A DNA stretch of 64,000 bases from Collinsella aerofaciens (lineage in GTDB: Bacteria > Actinomycetota > Coriobacteriia > Coriobacteriales > Coriobacteriaceae): assembly GCF_028209625.1 (NCBI RefSeq), contig NZ_JAQLDU010000004.1:1-64000 (forward strand). Reading direction: 5' to 3'. The notes under the pieces were generated by a model that was not told where the DNA came from, did no database searches, and was given only the letters and a program-made list of their open reading frames with translations. The position numbers and the translations under genes are program-made. Of this stretch, positions 8,938-17,594 are shown piece after piece (positions within the stretch are counted from its first letter, which is position 1; each line of letters begins with the position of its first letter).

Positions 8938-8999
8938 AGCTCCCTTCGGGGTTGTTGGAATCGAACGTGTATCCGATTCCAACGTACCCAAAGGGAGCT
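8938..8999 (-). promoter_or_regulatory. RBS-sequestering hairpin in HAD leader
   Basis: On the minus strand AGCTCCCTT (8991-8999) pairs with AAGGGAGCT (8938-8946), and inside it GTTGGAATCG (8974-8983) pairs with CGATTCCAAC (8954-8963) around a 10-base loop. The outer stem contains the ribosome site of the downstream HAD gene, with the ATG seven bases beyond. Closing this 62-base structure would block initiation. No known riboswitch class is recognised. Confidence 0.65.
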
Positions 9000-9098
9000 C
9001 AAATAAGACTCCGCGGTCATAAACGTTACATGGACCTAGCAAATAGCTCACACGTGCCAGAGGTCCCACGGTCGCGGCGTCAGGCGGCACGCCAAAGA

Positions 9099-9144
9099 GT
9101 GTCCCCGACGACTAGTCGTTTAAGAACGTCCCCGATGACTAGTC
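9099..9144. repeat. right arm of bracketing inverted repeat
   Basis: Read on the minus strand this block gives GACTAGTCATCGGGGACG, TTCTTAAACGACTAGTC and GTCGGGGACAC, matching the left arm at 8019-8071 with few changes. It overlaps the stop codon of adenine deaminase (TAG at 9139-9141), just as the left arm abuts the stop of the gene at 7176-8018. Confidence 0.75.
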
Positions 9145-10959
9145 GGCGTAGGTGAAGGTGGTGACGTCGAACATGCCCTCGGGACGGATGCGGAGCGTCG
9201 GGATCACCGGCAGGGGCAGGAAGATGATGCCCATGATGGGATCGAGCGGTGGCTCAATACCCATGGCGCGCGCCTTGACCATAAAGTCGTCGTGCTGCGC
9301 CGCCACGTCCTCGGCCGTGCCCTCGCTCATCAGGCCACCGAGCGCCAGCGGAATGCGCGCTACGACCTCACCATCGCGCACCAGCACGTGACCGCCCTGC
9401 CCCACGGCTTCAACAGCCGCCATCATATCGGCAGCGTTATCGCCCACCACGCACACGTTGTGCGAATCGTGGCCGATCGTCGAGGCGATGGCACCGCCCG
9501 TGATGGTAAAGCCGCGCACCCAGCCGCGACCGATGTGCTTGCCGACAAGACCCAGACCCGCAGGACCATCGCCGTCGGCACCCTCAGCTTGCAGCGACAC
9601 GCCGCGGCCGTGGCGCTCGATCAGCATAATGCGGCGCAAGCCCTCGGCACTCTCGGGGCGAGCCATACCCGTGATGGCCTTACCCGGCACCACATCAATC
9701 ACGGCCTCGCCCGGCTTAAAGGCATAGTCGAATACGTCGAGCGAAAGCTTCGGCAGCTTAACGGAGGCGCGTAGCTCATCGGCAAGGGCCGCGACCTCGG
9801 CCATCTCGGGTGCAATCTCGCCCACAAAAGTGCCGTCCTGTGCCACGAGCGCGCCGGCGGCATACACGCGATGCGGAGCCGTGGCAAACGTCAGGTCATT
9901 GAGCACCAGCAGGTCGGCACGCTTGCCCGGGGCAATCGCACCACGCAGCTCGTGTGGGTCGCGGCAACCGTGGTCCAGGCCAAACGCCTCGGCCGTGGAG
10001 AGGGACGCCATAGAGATAGCGACCACGGGGTCGATGCCGGCCTCGATAGCCGCGCGGCAGGCATTGTCGATCATGCCGGTCGCAAGCGCATCGGAAGGGG
10101 CGCGGTCGTCGGTCGCGAAGCAGCAGCGGCGGGCGCGCGCGGGATTCTCTAGCAGCATCGGCGACAGGTTGGCCAAGTCGTGGCTACACGTACCTTCGCG
10201 CAGCATCACATACATGCCGCGGGACAGTTTATCGAGCGCCTCCTCGGGAATCGTCGACTCGTGGTCGGCGATAATACCCGCCGCGGCATAGGCATTGAGG
10301 TCCTTGCCGGCAACGAGCGGCGCATGACCGTCGACTTGCTTGGACGGCGTCTGGTTAGCGGCATCGATGCGAGCACAGGTCTCGGGATCGGCCATAAAAA
10401 CGCCCGGAAGGTTCATCATTTCGCCCAGGCCAAAGACATCGCCCGGATGCTCGGCAAAAAACGCCTGCATATCGGCAGCCGAAATAACGGCACCGGCCTG
10501 CTCGTCGGGCAGCGCGGGCACGCACGAAGGCATCATGTACTTGATGGAGATGGGTGCGCGGCGGCCGTCCTCGATCATAAAGCGCAAGCCGTCGAGACCG
10601 GCAACATTGGCAATCTCGTGGCTGTCGGCAATGGCGGTGGTAGTACCGCGCGTCGCGGCCATGCGAGCATACTCGGCGGGACGGATGTTCGAGGACTCGA
10701 TATGCAAATGCCCGTCAATAAAACCGGGAGCGAGATAGCGACCCTGGCAGTCGATGACCTCAGTTGCCTCGTAGGTGCCAGCAGCATCGTCGCGACCATC
10801 GTAGAGCACGCCGACGATCACACCGTCCTTGACGGCAACGCTACCGGGCGCCACACGCTGGCCATACACGTCGACGATCTGCGCATTGGTAAACAGCGTG
10901 TCGACGGGCACGCGCCCCTCGGCAGCATCGATCACAGACCTCATGACCTCAACGGACAT
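9139..10959 (-). CDS. ade: adenine deaminase
   Basis: A 606-residue metal-dependent amidohydrolase of the adenine deaminase family (adenine + water to hypoxanthine + ammonia). The amidohydrolase barrel opens with GFIDGHLHIESS (metal-binding His-x-His with the family-specific IESS), and the C-terminal domain has SHNVCVVGDN and the KARAMGIEPPLDPIMG region. I chose the ATG at 10959 because AAGGAG sits seven bases upstream; an in-frame ATG at 11022 lacks one. It is a single-gene unit. Its product is a substrate of the xanthine dehydrogenase system found later in this window, so it fits a purine salvage and catabolism role. Confidence 0.92.
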   Translation of the reverse strand: MSVEVMRSVIDAAEGRVPVDTLFTNAQIVDVYGQRVAPGSVAVKDGVIVGVLYDGRDDAAGTYEATEVIDCQGRYLAPGFIDGHLHIESSNIRPAEYARMAATRGTTTAIADSHEIANVAGLDGLRFMIEDGRRAPISIKYMMPSCVPALPDEQAGAVISAADMQAFFAEHPGDVFGLGEMMNLPGVFMADPETCARIDAANQTPSKQVDGHAPLVAGKDLNAYAAAGIIADHESTIPEEALDKLSRGMYVMLREGTCSHDLANLSPMLLENPARARRCCFATDDRAPSDALATGMIDNACRAAIEAGIDPVVAISMASLSTAEAFGLDHGCRDPHELRGAIAPGKRADLLVLNDLTFATAPHRVYAAGALVAQDGTFVGEIAPEMAEVAALADELRASVKLPKLSLDVFDYAFKPGEAVIDVVPGKAITGMARPESAEGLRRIMLIERHGRGVSLQAEGADGDGPAGLGLVGKHIGRGWVRGFTITGGAIASTIGHDSHNVCVVGDNAADMMAAVEAVGQGGHVLVRDGEVVARIPLALGGLMSEGTAEDVAAQHDDFMVKARAMGIEPPLDPIMGIIFLPLPVIPTLRIRPEGMFDVTTFTYAD

Positions 10960-10979
10960 ACATACTCCTTTAACCGTAG

Positions 10980-11052
10980 AAAAAAGCTGCGGAGCGGACA
11001 GACCTTCACCGCAGCAAGCCAATAGCCATTGTATGCCAAAAAGAAAGTCCCG
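10980..11052 (-). promoter_or_regulatory. ade promoter and leader hairpin
   Basis: On the minus strand a TTAGCG hexamer lies 17 bases before TACAAT (11028-11033). Just downstream is a 7-base stem GCTGCGG/CCGCAGC (11009-11015 with 10986-10992) followed by TTTTTT, the form of an intrinsic terminator, placed between promoter and ribosome site. It may be an attenuator. The leader is too short for a standard purine riboswitch, and none is seen. Confidence 0.5.
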
Positions 11053-11082
11053 CTAACACCCCTTCCGCTTAACGGCACCGCC

Positions 11083-11110
11083 AAATGATCCCTCCGTCCC
11101 CAAGGGATCG
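11083..11110 (-). repeat. dispersed GGGGACGGAGG motif, copy 1
   Basis: On the minus strand the sequence CGATCCCTTGGGGACG then GAGGGATCATTT is one of several intergenic copies of the same motif in this window (others at 29795, 61742 and a facing pair at 62435-62506). It forms a short GATCCCT/AGGGATC hairpin. Confidence 0.6.
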
Positions 11111-11117
11111 TCGCAAC

Positions 11118-11156
11118 CAAAAAGGCCGCAGTCGGGATTCCCGGCTGCGGCCTTAT
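11118..11156 (-). terminator. tyrS terminator
   Basis: A perfect 10-base stem (AAGGCCGCAG at 11122-11131 and CTGCGGCCTT at 11145-11154) lies just after the tyrS stop and ends in a T run on the minus strand. Confidence 0.85.
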
Positions 11157-11181
11157 TGCACTTGTGAGGTCAACTCGCTCG

Positions 11182-12393
11182 TTAGACCAACTTAAAGCCC
11201 TTGCGCTTGCCCACGGAGAGGGTGTCGCCCAGCTTGAGGGCGCTCGGATCGATGTTGTAGCTCTTGGGAGCCACAGCCTTGCCGTTGATCTTGACGCCGC
11301 CGCCGTCGATGTCGCGGCGGGCCTGACCGGCGCTGGCCGAAAGGCCCAGGTCCTTGAGCAGGCCAGCGAGGTAAATCTGGCCCTCGTCGTTGACGGTCAG
11401 CTCAACGTGCTTCTCGGGGAAGTCGGCAAGCTGGCCCTCCTTGAACACACGGTCGAACTCGGCCTGAGCCTCGTCGCCGGCGCCAGCACCGTGGTAGGTG
11501 TCGCACAGGTCGCGGCCTAGAGCGCGCTTGAGCTCGTAGGGGTCGGCGGAGCCATCGGCCAGGGCGGCATCGATCTTGTCGACCTCGGCCGGGGTGAGCG
11601 AACTGGCCAGACGATAGTACTTGCCAATCATCTCGTCGGGGATGGACATGGTCTTGCCGAACATATCCTTGGGAGCATCGGTCAGGCCGATGTAGTTACC
11701 GTAGGACTTGGACATCTTACGGACGCCGTCGGTGCCCTCGAGCAGCGGCATGGTGAGCGCGATCTGCGGTTCCATGCCCATCTTCTCCATGAGCTCGCGG
11801 CCGGCGAGCAGGTTAAAGAGCTGGTCGGTGCCGCCCATCTCGACGTCGGCCTTGATCTGCACGGAGTCGAAGGCCTGCATCACAGGGTACAGGAACTCGT
11901 GCAGGGCAATCGGCGTCTGGGACTGGTAGCGCTTGGTAAAGTCGTCGCGCTCGAGGATGCGGGCGACGGTGAACTTGGAGCACACCTGCAGCAGGCCGGC
12001 CAGGTCCATCGAAAGGATCCAGTCGCCGTTGTGCACGATGGTGGTCTTCTCGGGGTCCAGGATCTTCATGGCCTGGCTCACGTAGGTCTCGGCGTTGGCC
12101 TCGATCTGCTCCTGCGAAAGCTGCGGGCGGGTGGAGTTCTTGCCCGAGGGGTCGCCGATCAGCGCAGTGCCGTTGCCGATGATAAGGGTGACGTTGTGGC
12201 CCAGGTCCTGGAACTGACGCATCTTGCGCAGGGGCACGGCATGGCCCAGGTGCAGGTCGGGGCTGGTGGGATCGACGCCGAGCTTGATGTTGAGGGGCTC
12301 GCCCTTCTCAAGCTTCTTGCGAAGGTCGGCCTCGGGGACGATCCGCGCTGCACCCGAGGTGATGATACGCATTTGCTCGTCAACAGACAGCAT
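11182..12393 (-). CDS. tyrS: tyrosyl-tRNA synthetase
   Basis: A 403-residue class I aminoacyl-tRNA synthetase that charges tRNA-Tyr. The HIGH-type box is HLGH (residues 48-51, in DLHLGHAVPL), the KMSKS box is RKMSKSYGNYIGL and the C-terminal 70 residues form an S4 RNA-binding domain (LLKDLGLSASAGQARRDI). The overall pattern and the lack of the DFGDHF-type start suit the TyrZ-like branch of bacterial enzymes. AAAAGGAGG precedes the ATG. No T-box leader is visible in the 97 bases upstream. Single-gene transcript with its own terminator. Confidence 0.95.
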   Translation of the reverse strand: MLSVDEQMRIITSGAARIVPEADLRKKLEKGEPLNIKLGVDPTSPDLHLGHAVPLRKMRQFQDLGHNVTLIIGNGTALIGDPSGKNSTRPQLSQEQIEANAETYVSQAMKILDPEKTTIVHNGDWILSMDLAGLLQVCSKFTVARILERDDFTKRYQSQTPIALHEFLYPVMQAFDSVQIKADVEMGGTDQLFNLLAGRELMEKMGMEPQIALTMPLLEGTDGVRKMSKSYGNYIGLTDAPKDMFGKTMSIPDEMIGKYYRLASSLTPAEVDKIDAALADGSADPYELKRALGRDLCDTYHGAGAGDEAQAEFDRVFKEGQLADFPEKHVELTVNDEGQIYLAGLLKDLGLSASAGQARRDIDGGGVKINGKAVAPKSYNIDPSALKLGDTLSVGKRKGFKLV

Positions 12394-12490
12394 TGGGTAT
12401 CCTCCTTTTGCTATAGCACCCTCACCGGATACGGCGGTGCTGGAAGTTCATAAACCCACTAATAATAACCAAAAAAGCGCGACGCGGCAC

Positions 12491-14467
12491 CTACGACAGG
12501 AAAATCCTCGTCCTGCCGCACGCGTCGATAACGACCGGCAAACGCGTGCCGTCACGTTCGACCAAAAAGCGCGCCTGCTGACGGCGCGAGCAGTCACGGC
12601 AACGGACCTGCCCCGTTGCATCCGTGGCGCAGGCGCCCTCGGCAGTCAGCAAGCAGTGCTCGCACACCATGAGCTCGGGACGGTCGGCATCGACAGGCCC
12701 CAAGACACCGGGGCAAGCGGCAAGTTCGGCAACACGCTCCGCATCATTGCCGAGCAACTCGGCCGACAAGCACACCCGCCCCGCACCGAGTCCGCGCAGC
12801 CAGGTAAGCGTGGCCCGATTGGCACAGAACACCGGCGCCGCCACGTCAAACGTTGTGCCCAGCTCGCGGGCCATCGCCACTTGTCCCAGATTGCGGCAGA
12901 CGACGCGCCCGGCACGCTGCATAAGCGCCCGAGTCCGCTCGGCGTCGCCCGCGCGGCACACTTCGTCGAGCACCACCGTTGTATCGGACAGATCTCGCTC
13001 ATCGCGCGGACCCACATCCATCAGCTCCCAGGCAAAGACCATACGAGCAAAATCCTCGCGCTTTGCCGGCCCCGCCGACCCCACCAACTCCGTCGACGCA
13101 CCGCCATCCACCGCAGCGCCCTCAAAGGGCAGCACCTCAACGGCACGCGCAACGGGCGCAATCGCATCCGCCTCGGCCCGCATGCGCTCCAACACCGCCG
13201 CCGTCTGATCCAACACGCCGGCGCTGCGAATCAGATAGACCTCGCAGCCCGCGTCCACCTTACGTTTGCAATGCACGACGATGCGCTCCCCCGCAGCGGC
13301 ATCCACGGGGCAAGGCACCTGTGGCCAGCGCTTGGGCACATCGGGACGCGCGTCGGCACCCGGGTAAAATCGGATTTCGAGCGTATCGCCCGCCGCCACG
13401 GCGGCATCAAGCTCAACCGTCACCTCTTCGTGACCCACCGCCACCAAGTGGCCCACGCGCACGCCCTGGTTGATCGCGCGCTCAAAGCTCATGAGCTCGG
13501 CACCCGAACGACCCCGCAGGTAAGCATCGGTAAACCCACGGTTAAACGACCTTCCCAGCTCGCGTTCAAGCTCTTCCACGGCACCGGAGTCCCACGCGCC
13601 GTCGCACAGCATATCGAGTGCCCGACGCCACACCCTCACCACGTTGAATACGTAATCGGGATTCTTCATGCGCCCCTCGATCTTGAGCGATGCCACGCCG
13701 GCGGCAACAAGCTCGGGCAGGTGCGCGATACCCAGATAGTCACGCGGACAAAGCAGGCGGTCTCCCTCAACGGCGACAACGCTCTGCCCCGCCTCGTCCA
13801 CTAGGTCGTACGCCAGACGGCACGGCTGCGTGCAGTCGCCGCGCATCGCCGATCGTCCACGCCGCAGGGCCGAGAACTCGCACGCCCCCGAATAGCCGAT
13901 GCAAATCGCACCGTGGCAGAATACCTCGATGGGCACGCCCGTGGCACATAGCGCCGCAATCTCGTCGACCGTCAGCTCGCGTGCCGTCGTCACGCGCTCG
14001 ACCCCCAGCTCATCGGCGGCAAGCCGCACGGCACCCTCGCTATGAGCGCCCGCCTGCGTGGACAGGTGAATCTCGACCCCGGGAATCGCCGCGCGCAGCG
14101 CGCAGGCCAACCCGGCATCGGCGACAATCAGAGCATCGGCGCCCAGCTCCAGTGCATGAGCTCCCAACGCCACCGCGTCGGACAACTCATCGTCAAACAC
14201 GAACACGTTGAGCGTTACGTACACACGCACGCCATGGGCATGCGCCACGGCGCAGCCGCGCGCAAACTCGTTATCCGTAAAGCCATGGGCGCTCACACGG
14301 GCGTTAAAGCCGCCCAACCCCGCATAGATGGCATCGGCGCCCGCGGCGATGGCCGCAAGCATCTGGTCGAGCCCGCCCGCCGGCGCCAGCAGCTCGGGCA
14401 GCGCCGCACCGGCAGCATCCAATCCAGTCTCGTATTGTCCGCTCGGCCCCATCGTCCGAATCGCCAT
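12491..14467 (-). CDS. U32 family peptidase / tRNA or rRNA hydroxylation-type protein
   Basis: A 658-residue member of the U32 family (COG0826). An N-terminal TIM-barrel begins LLAPAGGLDQMLAAIAAGADAIY; the U32 signature is EVFCHGAICIGYSGACEFS, followed by a Cys pair region (GDCTQPCR) that in this family helps bind an iron-sulfur cluster. Family members such as RlhA and TrhP hydroxylate RNA bases; older annotation calls them collagenase-like proteases. A Cys-rich tail (CEHCLLTAEGACATD, CRDCSRRQ) is present. The ATG at 14467 has AAGGAG eight bases upstream, better than the ATG at 14494. A second family member starts at 62613. Confidence 0.85.
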   Translation of the reverse strand: MAIRTMGPSGQYETGLDAAGAALPELLAPAGGLDQMLAAIAAGADAIYAGLGGFNARVSAHGFTDNEFARGCAVAHAHGVRVYVTLNVFVFDDELSDAVALGAHALELGADALIVADAGLACALRAAIPGVEIHLSTQAGAHSEGAVRLAADELGVERVTTARELTVDEIAALCATGVPIEVFCHGAICIGYSGACEFSALRRGRSAMRGDCTQPCRLAYDLVDEAGQSVVAVEGDRLLCPRDYLGIAHLPELVAAGVASLKIEGRMKNPDYVFNVVRVWRRALDMLCDGAWDSGAVEELERELGRSFNRGFTDAYLRGRSGAELMSFERAINQGVRVGHLVAVGHEEVTVELDAAVAAGDTLEIRFYPGADARPDVPKRWPQVPCPVDAAAGERIVVHCKRKVDAGCEVYLIRSAGVLDQTAAVLERMRAEADAIAPVARAVEVLPFEGAAVDGGASTELVGSAGPAKREDFARMVFAWELMDVGPRDERDLSDTTVVLDEVCRAGDAERTRALMQRAGRVVCRNLGQVAMARELGTTFDVAAPVFCANRATLTWLRGLGAGRVCLSAELLGNDAERVAELAACPGVLGPVDADRPELMVCEHCLLTAEGACATDATGQVRCRDCSRRQQARFLVERDGTRLPVVIDACGRTRIFLS

Positions 14468-14629
14468 CGACAAACTCCTTACCAAGGTATGCATTCACTC
14501 TGAAAAATGCCGTCTTCCAGCATACACGAGGCCTCGCGCGCCCCGTTTGGTTTATCGTGTAATAACTTATGTCCATCCTGCCCCGACGGCACATCCACCG
14601 TCTGGCACGACATACCTGGAGGTCAATAT

Positions 14630-16840
14630 ATGGGTCCTCGCCAACGACAGGGACACAGCCGTTCAAAGACGCACGCCCTGCCCATAATCCTGCTCTCGTT
14701 TTTGGGCTTTCTGCTGATTGCGGGCGTGGCGTTTGGCATCGGCATGGTCGGTAACGTCAACCGCTGGCTGTCCGATCTGCCCGACTACACCGACGCCAAC
14801 GCGTATCTGGTGAGCGAGCCCACCGAGATCGTCGACTGCAACGGCAACAAGATCGCGAGCTTCTACACGCAAAACCGCAAGTCCATCACCAAGGACGAGG
14901 TCTCCCCCTACGTGCTGCAGGGCACCGTTGACGTCGAGGACGAGCGCTTCTACGAGCACGGCGGTATCGACCTGTGGGGTATCGCGCGTGCTGCGGTGGC
15001 AACCCTCGGCGGCGGGCACGAAGGCGCCTCGACGATCACCCAGCAGCTTGTGCGCAACACCATCCTGCAGGAGGAGCAATTCGACTCGACCATTGAGCGT
15101 AAGGTGCGCGAGGCCTACATCGCCATCAAGATGGAGGACATGTACTCCAAAGACGAGATCCTCATGATGTACCTCAACACCATCTATTACGGCCACGGCG
15201 CCTACGGCATCGAGGCCGCAGCCGAGACCTATCTGTCCAAGAGCGCCGCCGACCTCACCCTGAGCGAGGCCGCGCTGTTGATCGGCCTTCCCAACTCGCC
15301 CTCGCAGTACGACCCCACGGTCAACCCCGACCTGGCGCTGTCCCGTCGCAACAAGGTCCTCGACAACATGTTGCGCCTGGGCCACATCACCCAGGAGGAG
15401 CACGATGCCGCACAGGCCGAACCCATCACCCTCAATGTGACCGAAATCTCGGGCAGCGGCGTCGACGTATACTCGCAGCCCTACTTTGTCTCCTACGTCA
15501 AGCAGCTGCTGGAGCAGGAGTTCTCGACCGACGTGCTCTTTAAGGGCGGCCTGACCGTCAAGACCACCATCGACCCCACGATGCAGCAGGTGGCAGAGAA
15601 TGCCGTCCGCGAGCAGCTCGACACGCTCTCGCTTGACGGCCTGGACATGGGCATGGTCGTCGTCGACCCCAAGACCGGCTACATCAAGTGCATGGTGGGC
15701 GGCTACGACTACAACGCCGACGAGAACCACGTAAACCATGCCACGGCCAAGCGTCCCGTCGGCTCCACCTTTAAGGCCTTTACGCTGGCAACTGCCATCC
15801 AAAACGGCATGAACCCCAACGTCACCCTCAACTGCAACTCGCCGCTCAAGGCCAAGGGCACCACGACCGAGGTCCAAAATTACGCCAACCAGAGCTATGG
15901 CAACATCACGCTTAAGCAGGCGACGGCATACTCCTCCAACACCGGCTACATCCAGGTGGCGGAAGCCGTCGGTAACAGCAAGATCATCTCGCTCGTCAAA
16001 AAGCTCGGCATCGACCCCGCCAAGGACAACATCGAGGACGTTCCCGTCATGACCCTCGGCACCGGCTCGATCTCGCCGCTCGAGATGGCCGCCGCCTACG
16101 CGACGTTTGCCAACGGCGGCTACTATCGCCAGCCGATCGCCATCACCGAGATTGACTCTCGTACCGGTTCGGTGCTGTACCAGCACACCGACAATCCCTC
16201 ACAGGTGCTTACCGAGGGCGAGGCCGCCGCGGTCACCGATGTTCTGTCCGGCGTCATGAAGGGCAGCGGTACGGGTGCTGCCGGCGCTCTGAGTGTCAAC
16301 CAGCCCTATGCCGGCAAGACGGGCACCACCGACAACACCACCAACCTGTGGTTCTGCGGCTATACCCCGCAGCTGGCGTGCGCCCTGTGGACCGGCTATT
16401 CCGCGGGCGAGATCCCCATCCAAAAGTACGGCACGGACCTGCTGGGCGACAGCACCAACCTGCCTGTCTTTAAGCGGTTTATGAACACCGTTCTGACCGG
16501 TACCGAGCGCGAGGAGTTTGCGACCGGAACGGCGCCCACCTACAAGAACAACAGCGTCTGGAAGTTCTACGGCACCAACAACACCAAGAAGTCGGAGAAC
16601 GACGACAAGGACAAGGACGAAGAGGAAGAGGAAACCACCACAACGACTACCACGACGACCACGACCACCGAGACCACGGGCGGCGACACCACCGGCGGCA
16701 CCGGTACGACCGGTGGCTCGACGGGTGGCTCCACTGGTGGTTCGACCGGCGGCGATGGCGGCACGCCTACGCCTACGCCTACGCCTACGCCTACGCCCAC
16801 TCCCGACCCCTCGCCCACGCCTGACGATACGGTCGGCTAA
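14630..16840 (+). CDS. class A penicillin-binding protein (bifunctional)
   Basis: A 736-residue peptidoglycan synthase. A basic N-terminus and one membrane helix (about residues 18-40) precede the glycosyltransferase domain (VDVEDERFYEHGGID, then TITQQLVRN). The transpeptidase domain has the active-site motif STFK, then SSN and KTGTT in the right order. The C-terminal 80 residues are low complexity: acidic DKDEEEEE, a run of Thr, Gly-Ser/Thr-Gly-Gly repeats and a Thr-Pro repeat, probably extending into the wall. The start at 14630 has GGAGGT upstream. It polymerises and cross-links the cell wall on the outer face of the membrane. Confidence 0.93.
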   Translation: MGPRQRQGHSRSKTHALPIILLSFLGFLLIAGVAFGIGMVGNVNRWLSDLPDYTDANAYLVSEPTEIVDCNGNKIASFYTQNRKSITKDEVSPYVLQGTVDVEDERFYEHGGIDLWGIARAAVATLGGGHEGASTITQQLVRNTILQEEQFDSTIERKVREAYIAIKMEDMYSKDEILMMYLNTIYYGHGAYGIEAAAETYLSKSAADLTLSEAALLIGLPNSPSQYDPTVNPDLALSRRNKVLDNMLRLGHITQEEHDAAQAEPITLNVTEISGSGVDVYSQPYFVSYVKQLLEQEFSTDVLFKGGLTVKTTIDPTMQQVAENAVREQLDTLSLDGLDMGMVVVDPKTGYIKCMVGGYDYNADENHVNHATAKRPVGSTFKAFTLATAIQNGMNPNVTLNCNSPLKAKGTTTEVQNYANQSYGNITLKQATAYSSNTGYIQVAEAVGNSKIISLVKKLGIDPAKDNIEDVPVMTLGTGSISPLEMAAAYATFANGGYYRQPIAITEIDSRTGSVLYQHTDNPSQVLTEGEAAAVTDVLSGVMKGSGTGAAGALSVNQPYAGKTGTTDNTTNLWFCGYTPQLACALWTGYSAGEIPIQKYGTDLLGDSTNLPVFKRFMNTVLTGTEREEFATGTAPTYKNNSVWKFYGTNNTKKSENDDKDKDEEEEETTTTTTTTTTTTETTGGDTTGGTGTTGGSTGGSTGGSTGGDGGTPTPTPTPTPTPTPDPSPTPDDTVG
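16618..16822 (+). repeat. low-complexity coding repeats in the PBP tail
   Basis: Short tandem repeats inside the gene: acidic GAG/GAC codons, ACC/ACG (Thr) codons, a GGTGGCTC-type unit and five tandem ACGCCT units at about 16767-16797. Such tracts are prone to slippage, so tail length may vary between strains. Confidence 0.7.
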
Positions 16841-16862
16841 GAAGTACGCGACTAAAGCCAAC

Positions 16863-16906
16863 AAGGCCCCGAGCAGCTTATTGAACTGCTCGGGGCCTTT
16901 TAGTTT
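16863..16906 (+). terminator. terminator after the PBP gene
   Basis: A perfect 14-base stem (AAGGCCCCGAGCAG at 16863-16876 and CTGCTCGGGGCCTT at 16886-16899) followed by a T-rich run. Confidence 0.9.
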
Positions 16907-16942
16907 GAAGCGACCTGGTGGGCGGTCTTTATACCGGCAAAC

Positions 16943-16976
16943 AAAAAGGGGTACCGACCAACGTCGATGCCCCTTA
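16943..16976 (-). terminator. argR terminator
   Basis: On the minus strand, AAGGGGC...GCATCGACG and CCCCTT form a stem ending in TTTTTG, about 50 bases after the argR stop. Confidence 0.65.
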
Positions 16977-17024
16977 CAAGCCACTATGTCAGCGCACACA
17001 ATGCCGAGCGCACGACCCGCACAC

Positions 17025-17462
17025 CTACTTGCGAGAATTGCTCAACTTATTGATCAGCGCCTCAAGACGCTCGCCGTCCTCGGCCGTCTGGGCAATAACC
17101 AAAATCGTATCGTTGCCGGCAAGCGAGCCAAGCACATCGGGCAGCTCTGCCGCATCAACAGCGGCGGCGATGCCGGAAGCCGTGCCAGGCTGAGCCTTGA
17201 TCATAACCAGATTATCGGTGCGCAGAACGCCCGCTACGAGCTCGGAAACCATACGCTGCAGGTGCAGGTCCTCTGCCAGAACATAGATGCCCTCAGGGAG
17301 CTTACGCAGCCCCATATCGGCAATATCGCGAGAGACAGTCGCCTGCGTGCAATCAAAGCCCATAGCGCGGAGCTCATCGACCAGCACGCGCTGCGTGCGG
17401 ACGTCCTTATTGCGCACAATATCTCTAATGGCATCCTGGCGCCCATTGCGTTTTTTAGCCAT
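17025..17462 (-). CDS. argR: arginine repressor ArgR
   Basis: A 145-residue ArgR/AhrC regulator. The N-terminal winged helix-turn-helix contains the family motif TQATVSRDIADMGLRK; the C-terminal domain (from about residue 75) has the GTASGIAAAVD arginine-binding region and the LAGNDTILVI strand used for hexamer assembly. With arginine bound it represses arginine biosynthesis and often activates catabolism. The ATG at 17462 is preceded by GGAGAGAGGG; an in-frame upstream start is unsupported. A 15-base palindrome lies 34 bases upstream. No arginine biosynthesis genes are adjacent. Confidence 0.93.
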   Translation of the reverse strand: MAKKRNGRQDAIRDIVRNKDVRTQRVLVDELRAMGFDCTQATVSRDIADMGLRKLPEGIYVLAEDLHLQRMVSELVAGVLRTDNLVMIKAQPGTASGIAAAVDAAELPDVLGSLAGNDTILVIAQTAEDGERLEALINKLSNSRK

Positions 17463-17495
17463 ACAAACCCTCTCTCCAAAAGATGGCGGAGACAA

Positions 17496-17510
17496 TCAAT
17501 CAGTGATTGA
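17496..17510. promoter_or_regulatory. palindrome upstream of argR, possible ARG box
   Basis: TCAATCA-G-TGATTGA is a perfect odd palindrome 34 bases before the argR start, in an AT-rich stretch. Its size and base content fit an operator; it resembles but does not exactly match the classical AATGAATAATTATTCATT ARG box. Autoregulation of argR is common. Confidence 0.5.
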
Positions 17511-17550
17511 ATAGTTTAACGCTATTTGAAGGCTTTTGTGTATAAGAACG

Positions 17551-17588
17551 CATTTCGAAACAATTCTATGCAAATTTGTTTCGAAATG
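17551..17588. terminator. AT-rich 13-base inverted repeat
   Basis: CATTTCGAAACAA (17551-17563) and TTGTTTCGAAATG (17576-17588) are perfect inverted copies with a 12-base loop, directly after the glycosyltransferase stop at 17595. It probably ends that transcript, though the low GC would also suit an operator. Confidence 0.5.
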
Positions 17589-17594
17589 AGCCGT

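Noticed and set aside
12394..12490. A T-box leader for tyrS.
   Set aside because: The upstream gap is under 100 bases and lacks the T-box sequence and specifier stem.
12491..14467. A secreted collagenase, as U32 proteins are often named.
   Set aside because: There is no signal peptide, and the Cys-rich, barrel-containing family is now linked to RNA hydroxylation; protease activity is not supported by the sequence.
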